Positions 13,749 through 16,737 of a DNA stretch of 16,737 nt are shown piece by piece. The notes beneath the pieces were generated by a model, which saw nothing but the letters and a program-made list of their open reading frames with translations, was not told the DNA's origin and did no database searches. Position 1 is the stretch's first letter, and each line of letters opens with the position of its first letter. Made by a program: the position numbers and the translations under genes. This DNA is from an uncultured Propioniciclava sp. (GTDB lineage: Bacteria; Actinomycetota; Actinomycetes; Propionibacteriales; Propionibacteriaceae): contig CALMPQ010000449.1 of the NCBI GenBank assembly GCA_937872005.1, positions 1 through 16,737 of the forward strand, read 5' to 3'.

Positions 13749-15397
13749 GCGTCCCTCCAAGCGATGGCGCGGGCCGCGGATCGCAGCCCCTCGATGCCGG
13801 CTTCGGTGAGCTGGCCGTGGGCGAGGCAGGCGTCGGCGCGTGCCACGGCGTCCTCAATCATGGTTTCGATGTCGTCGCGGACGCCGGTGGCTACCAGGGC
13901 ATCACTCACCACGGTGACGTCGCCCGGGCGAAGATCCACGGTCCCGAGGCGGGTGAGCGCCTCGCGGGCGGGACCGTCCAGGCGCTCGAAGGCCAGTGCG
14001 AGGATCACCGTGGCCTTGCCCTCGGCCAGATCGTCGCCAGCCGGCTTCCCGGTGAGCGCCGGGTCGCCCCAGATCCCCAGCTGGTCGTCACGCAGGGCGA
14101 AGGCGCGGCCGATGTGCTCCCCCCATTGCTGCAGTGCGGCGCACGTGCCCTCCTCGGCGCCCGCAGCGAGCGCGCCCAACTGCAGGGGGCGCTCGATGGT
14201 GTACATGCCCGACTTGAGCCGGGCGATGTGCTCGGCGTGGGCAAGGTCACGTCGACCTGCCGCGGCGCCGGTGAGATCGGCGCGTTGCCCGACCATCAGC
14301 TCGACGCAGAGCTCGAACCACAGGCGGCGCAGGCGGATGGGGAGCGGCTGGACAAGGCTGTCGGCCAGCGTGTGCGCCAAGTCACCCAGGAGCATGGCGA
14401 GGTTGACCCCGAAGGCGTCGGGCTCACCGGCGGCGCCCGCCTGCCGGTGCCATTCGGCGGCCTCGACGTGTGCGGCTGGCATCCCGCGACGTGATCCCGA
14501 CTCATCCATGATGTCGTCGTGCACCATGGCGAACAGGTGCAGGGTCTCCAGGGCCGCGGCGATCCGGATCAGCCCCGGATAGTCGGGGCCGGCGATGTCA
14601 CCGCCGGCCGCCACGAAGGCCCAGTGGAGCATGGTGGCGCGCAGGCGCTTGCCGCGCCCCACGAGCAGGCGTTCGAGCCAGGCCGGCAGGTCGTCAGGGA
14701 GCACCTCGACGCCCTCGGCACGGTTGGTCCGCTCCCAGGTGCCGGCCAGGTCGCGCAAGGTGGTGGTCAGCAGCCCGTCCACGCGGTCGACGAAATCCGT
14801 GGGCGAAGGGGCCGGGGCGCACGAGGCGCCCTCGAGCGCGAGCGCGACGCGGGGCACCTGGAGGACGCTCCACGGGCTGTACACAGCGGGGGTGGCGGTG
14901 ATCGCGGCCACCAGGTCCTCCCACCTCACCCAAGCGTGCTCAGCGACCTCGTCCGGGTCGGGGGTGACGAGGGAGGAGGAGACGTGGCCGATGAAGACGG
15001 GGCAGAACTCGTTCTCCACGATTCCGCTGGCGTCCACTGCCCGATAACGGAAGTCGGGCACCGCCGGGAGCAGCTCGGTGACCTCCAGGCCCAGTTCCTC
15101 GCTCACGCGCCGCCGGGCCGCCGCCTCGATGTCCTCGCCCGGGAGCGGGTGCCCGCAGCAGCTGTTGGTCCACACGCCCGGCCAGGTGGCCTTGTGGAGG
15201 GCACGCCGCGTGATCAGCACCCGGCCCTCGGGATCGAACAGGTACGTGGAGAAGGCGAGGTGGAGCGGGGTCTGGCGCGTGTGGACACTGCGCCGGTCGG
15301 CGGCGCCGATGGGCTGGCCCTGCTCGTCGAGAAGCACGACTTCGTCGGCGACGGCCACGTCGGGTTCGCCCGGCGCAGAGTCTTGCCGGACGGGCAT
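13745..15397 (-). CDS. idi-crtE: Fused IPP isomerase-GGPP synthase (Idi-CrtE)
   Basis: A 550-residue two-domain enzyme. Residues 17-180 form a type I (Nudix) isopentenyl diphosphate isomerase with NSCCGHP (catalytic Cys near 80), the Nudix-like box GEDIEAAARRRVSEELGLEV (87-106) and IVENEFCPVF (126-135, catalytic Glu). After a linker (about 181-205), residues 205-550 form a trans-prenyl synthase with GRGKRLRA (247-254), MVHDDIMDES (first Asp-rich motif, 294-298) and LRDDQLGIWGDPALTGKPAG (second, 437-441, with Gly for the last Asp as, from memory, in other actinobacterial enzymes). It would convert IPP to DMAPP and build GGPP for CrtB. ATG 15397 was chosen because the 16 codons between it and an upstream ATG (15448) have only about half G/C third positions, unlike the gene. 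The SD is weak. It is the first gene of the operon. Confidence 0.92.
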   Translation of the reverse strand: MPVRQDSAPGEPDVAVADEVVLLDEQGQPIGAADRRSVHTRQTPLHLAFSTYLFDPEGRVLITRRALHKATWPGVWTNSCCGHPLPGEDIEAAARRRVSEELGLEVTELLPAVPDFRYRAVDASGIVENEFCPVFIGHVSSSLVTPDPDEVAEHAWVRWEDLVAAITATPAVYSPWSVLQVPRVALALEGASCAPAPSPTDFVDRVDGLLTTTLRDLAGTWERTNRAEGVEVLPDDLPAWLERLLVGRGKRLRATMLHWAFVAAGGDIAGPDYPGLIRIAAALETLHLFAMVHDDIMDESGSRRGMPAAHVEAAEWHRQAGAAGEPDAFGVNLAMLLGDLAHTLADSLVQPLPIRLRRLWFELCVELMVGQRADLTGAAAGRRDLAHAEHIARLKSGMYTIERPLQLGALAAGAEEGTCAALQQWGEHIGRAFALRDDQLGIWGDPALTGKPAGDDLAEGKATVILALAFERLDGPAREALTRLGTVDLRPGDVTVVSDALVATGVRDDIETMIEDAVARADACLAHGQLTEAGIEGLRSAARAIAWRDA

Positions 15398-15491
15398 CTG
15401 AAGTTCCAAGGTTCGTCCAATCGTGCGCGGTCGCTGTCCGGGTGACATCAAATCGTTGCCGAAAGCATCCTGTCTACTCCCCCTCGTCGCC

Positions 15492-15497
15492 ACTCTA
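15492..15497 (-). promoter_or_regulatory. Candidate -10 box of the crt operon
   Basis: Minus-strand TAGAGT (15497-15492) would start a transcript near 15485, leaving a leader of about 88 bases before the ATG at 15397. A second -10-like TAGACA lies at 15476-15471. TTGACT at 15507-15502 is too close to the first and too far from the second to be a normal -35 box. Confidence 0.4.
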
Positions 15498-15581
15498 GTT
15501 CAGTCAATGAAGGAAATAACCCCTCCAAAGAAGGATCGCCCGACGCCGCTCGGGTGCGGCTGGGACTGGGGTCAGATCACC

Positions 15582-15587
15582 TAGAGT
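15582..15587 (+). promoter_or_regulatory. Candidate -10 box of the P450 gene
   Basis: TAGAGT (15582-15587) would start a transcript near 15594, giving a leader of about 20 bases that holds GGAGG (15603-15607). The -35 region (TGGGAC at 15561-15566) is poor and badly spaced, so an activator or alternative sigma factor is plausible. Confidence 0.4.
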
Positions 15588-15613
15588 GGCGGGGACACCC
15601 ACGGAGGAGTGTG

Positions 15614-16737
15614 ATGGAGCCGGATCCTGGCCACCGCAAGGCGCACCGCCCCGGAGAGAGCGCCGGGCCCCGGATCGAGCGCCGGGGCCGCACCGTTCGC
15701 GTCCGATCGCTCGAGGCCGCCAGACAGGTGCTGCGGGCGCGTCAGCGCACGACCCAAGCTGGGTTCACCGCCGAGTCCATCCCGCAGGGCGTCCTGAAGC
15801 ACCATCCCATCCTGATGTCGGACGGTCCGCTCCACGACCAGCAGCGCACGAAGGTGGCCCGCTTCTTCGCCCCCTCCGTGGTGCGCGAGCGGTACACCGG
15901 CCTGATGGAGTCGTGCGCCGAGCGGATCGTCGCAGAGGCCGTGTCCTCACCTCGGTGCCGACTCGACGACCTCGCCCTGTTCTACTCCGTGGAGGTCACC
16001 GCCCAGGTCGTCGGGCTGACCGGATCCGACGTGCGCTCGATGGCGCGTCGCCTGGTGACGTTCTTCAACCAGCCACCCTTCGACCTCGACCAACCGGGCC
16101 TGGGACGTACCCGCCGTCAGTGGATGCAGGCGGCGGTCAACGGTCTCGTGCCGCTGGTCCGCTTCTACGTCGCCGACGTCCGGCCCGCCGTCCGGGCTCG
16201 CCGCCGGGAACCCGCCAACGACGTCATCAGCCACCTCATCGCGGAGGGCTACACCGACACCGACATCCTTGTCGAGTCCGTGACCTACGGGACCGCAGGC
16301 ATGGTCACCACGCGCGAGTTCATCTGCATGGCTGCTTGGCACCTCCTGACCGATGACTCCCTTCGGGGCCGGTTCCTCGAGGGCGAGCAGGAGGAAAGGC
16401 TTGCGATCCTGAACGAGGTCATCCGGCTGGAGCCCGTCGTCGGCCACCTGTACCGCCGTGTCCACGAGGGTTTCACCATCCGCGACCGGGACACCCAGGT
16501 GGCGCTGGAGCCCGGGGACCTCGTCGACGTCCACGTCCGCAGCACCAACACCGACCTCGACGCGGTCGGCGACCAGCCGTTGAACGTGTGTCCGGATCGA
16601 CAGAGGGCCCGCGGCGTCGACCCGGCCGGGATGACGTTCGGTGACGGGGCCCACAAGTGCCCTGGCCAACCGCTGGCGTTGCTGGAGGCCGATGCCCTGC
16701 TCGTGCGCCTCTTGGCGCGCGAGGTCCGGATCGTGCG
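15614..16737 (+). CDS. Cytochrome P450, 3' end cut by window edge
   Basis: The frame has 374 codons from ATG 15614 (GGAGG 6 bases upstream) and is open at the window end. It is a soluble bacterial P450 without membrane anchor. It shows the C-helix HDQQR (74-78, HxxxR), the K-helix EVIR (268-271, ExxR) and the heme-binding loop FGDGAHKCPG (342-351) with axial Cys349. The oxygen-activating I-helix reads TAGMVTTRE (227-235). The usual acidic residue before Thr is replaced by Val232, which is unusual. The N-terminus is short before the first strand (about 25 residues). It is divergent from the crt operon and shares an 11-bp promoter element with it, so ring hydroxylation of a carotenoid, as proposed for hydroxy-isorenieratenes in other actinobacteria, is a reasonable but unproven role. 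It would need ferredoxin partners, not seen here. Confidence 0.88.
   Translation, partial: MEPDPGHRKAHRPGESAGPRIERRGRTVRVRSLEAARQVLRARQRTTQAGFTAESIPQGVLKHHPILMSDGPLHDQQRTKVARFFAPSVVRERYTGLMESCAERIVAEAVSSPRCRLDDLALFYSVEVTAQVVGLTGSDVRSMARRLVTFFNQPPFDLDQPGLGRTRRQWMQAAVNGLVPLVRFYVADVRPAVRARRREPANDVISHLIAEGYTDTDILVESVTYGTAGMVTTREFICMAAWHLLTDDSLRGRFLEGEQEERLAILNEVIRLEPVVGHLYRRVHEGFTIRDRDTQVALEPGDLVDVHVRSTNTDLDAVGDQPLNVCPDRQRARGVDPAGMTFGDGAHKCPGQPLALLEADALLVRLLAREVRIV

Larger units (their letters stand above)
15488..15591. repeat. 11-bp inverted repeat pair at the divergent crt/P450 promoters
   Basis: CGCCACTCTAG (15488-15498) and its exact reverse complement CTAGAGTGGCG (15581-15591) bracket the divergent promoter region. 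Each copy has the same orientation relative to its own gene and contains the -10-like TAGAGT. The region between is A/T-richer than the genes. This suggests both promoters are read by the same sigma factor or bound by the same regulator. Confidence 0.5.

Noticed and set aside
12246..14582. A 778-codon open frame on the plus strand
   Set aside because: It lies opposite crtI and idi-crtE, whose motifs and start signals are clear. It has low-complexity composition and no domain.
15398..15493. Longer N-terminus of idi-crtE from GTG 15493 or ATG 15448
   Set aside because: The extra codons have far lower third-position GC, no ribosome binding site, and lie within the promoter region; the isomerase family needs only the sequence from about 15397.
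15509..15535. Direct repeat GAAGGA at 15509-15514 and 15530-15535
   Set aside because: The 21-base spacing suits two helical turns, but a 6-base match in an A/G-rich patch is too short to support an operator.
1..16737. Mobile element, CRISPR array, tRNA or rRNA
   Set aside because: No transposase or integrase motif, regularly spaced repeats, tRNA-like cloverleaf or rRNA-like sequence was seen on either strand.

Overview
This looks like a stretch of chromosome from a high-GC Gram-positive actinobacterium. Third codon positions are mostly G or C, GTG starts are common, several genes have a TAnnnT -10 box ending 6-7 bases before the start codon (leaderless pattern), and genes overlap by ATGA/GTGA. 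The gene families also fit: DUF3027, an IdeR/DtxR regulator with actinobacterial residue numbering, and a crtT/crtU-type aromatic carotenoid operon. A member of Propionibacteriaceae or a relative is a guess; I cannot place it further from sequence alone.

Left part (1-9076), housekeeping and accessory. A 5' fragment of a Pro/Ala-rich protein (minus strand, 1-372) carries a REP-like palindrome inside its coding frame. It is divergent from a cold-shock protein plus DUF3027 pair (497-1659). Next come an AzgA/PbuG-type purine permease (1711-3192) and a convergent unknown gene (3193-3849, minus). Across a short divergent promoter region with a 9-bp inverted repeat lies a membrane-anchored exported protein (3915-4880). 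A tightly packed run follows: iron-dependent regulator ideR (4911-5591), an unknown Cys/His-rich protein (5591-6631) and a SAM methyltransferase (6628-7428). A thioredoxin with a His-rich tail (7493-7906), a hairpin, and a luciferase-like flavin monooxygenase (8048-9076) complete this part.

Right part (9135-16737), carotenoid locus. A minus-strand operon of five genes, each overlapping the next by exactly 4 bases, runs in the order idi-crtE fusion (15397-13745), crtI phytoene desaturase, crtB phytoene synthase, crtT methyltransferase, crtU isorenieratene synthase. Together they would isomerise IPP/DMAPP, make GGPP, condense it to phytoene, desaturate it towards lycopene, and form aromatic end groups. 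Two points stand out. First, IDI and GGPP synthase are one 550-residue polypeptide. Second, crtU is interrupted by a single in-frame TGA at a position where, from memory, homologs carry Trp; the frame and conserved residues on both sides are intact. No lycopene cyclase (crtY), needed between lycopene and isorenieratene, is seen in the window.

Divergent from the crt operon is a cytochrome P450 (15614 to beyond the window end). An 11-bp sequence, CTAGAGTGGCG, occurs in front of both the P450 and the crt operon, in the same orientation relative to each gene and containing the candidate -10 box. This suggests co-regulation and a role for the P450 in tailoring the carotenoid.

No rRNA, tRNA, CRISPR array, transposase or integrase was seen. 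Every intergenic gap is under about 220 bases.
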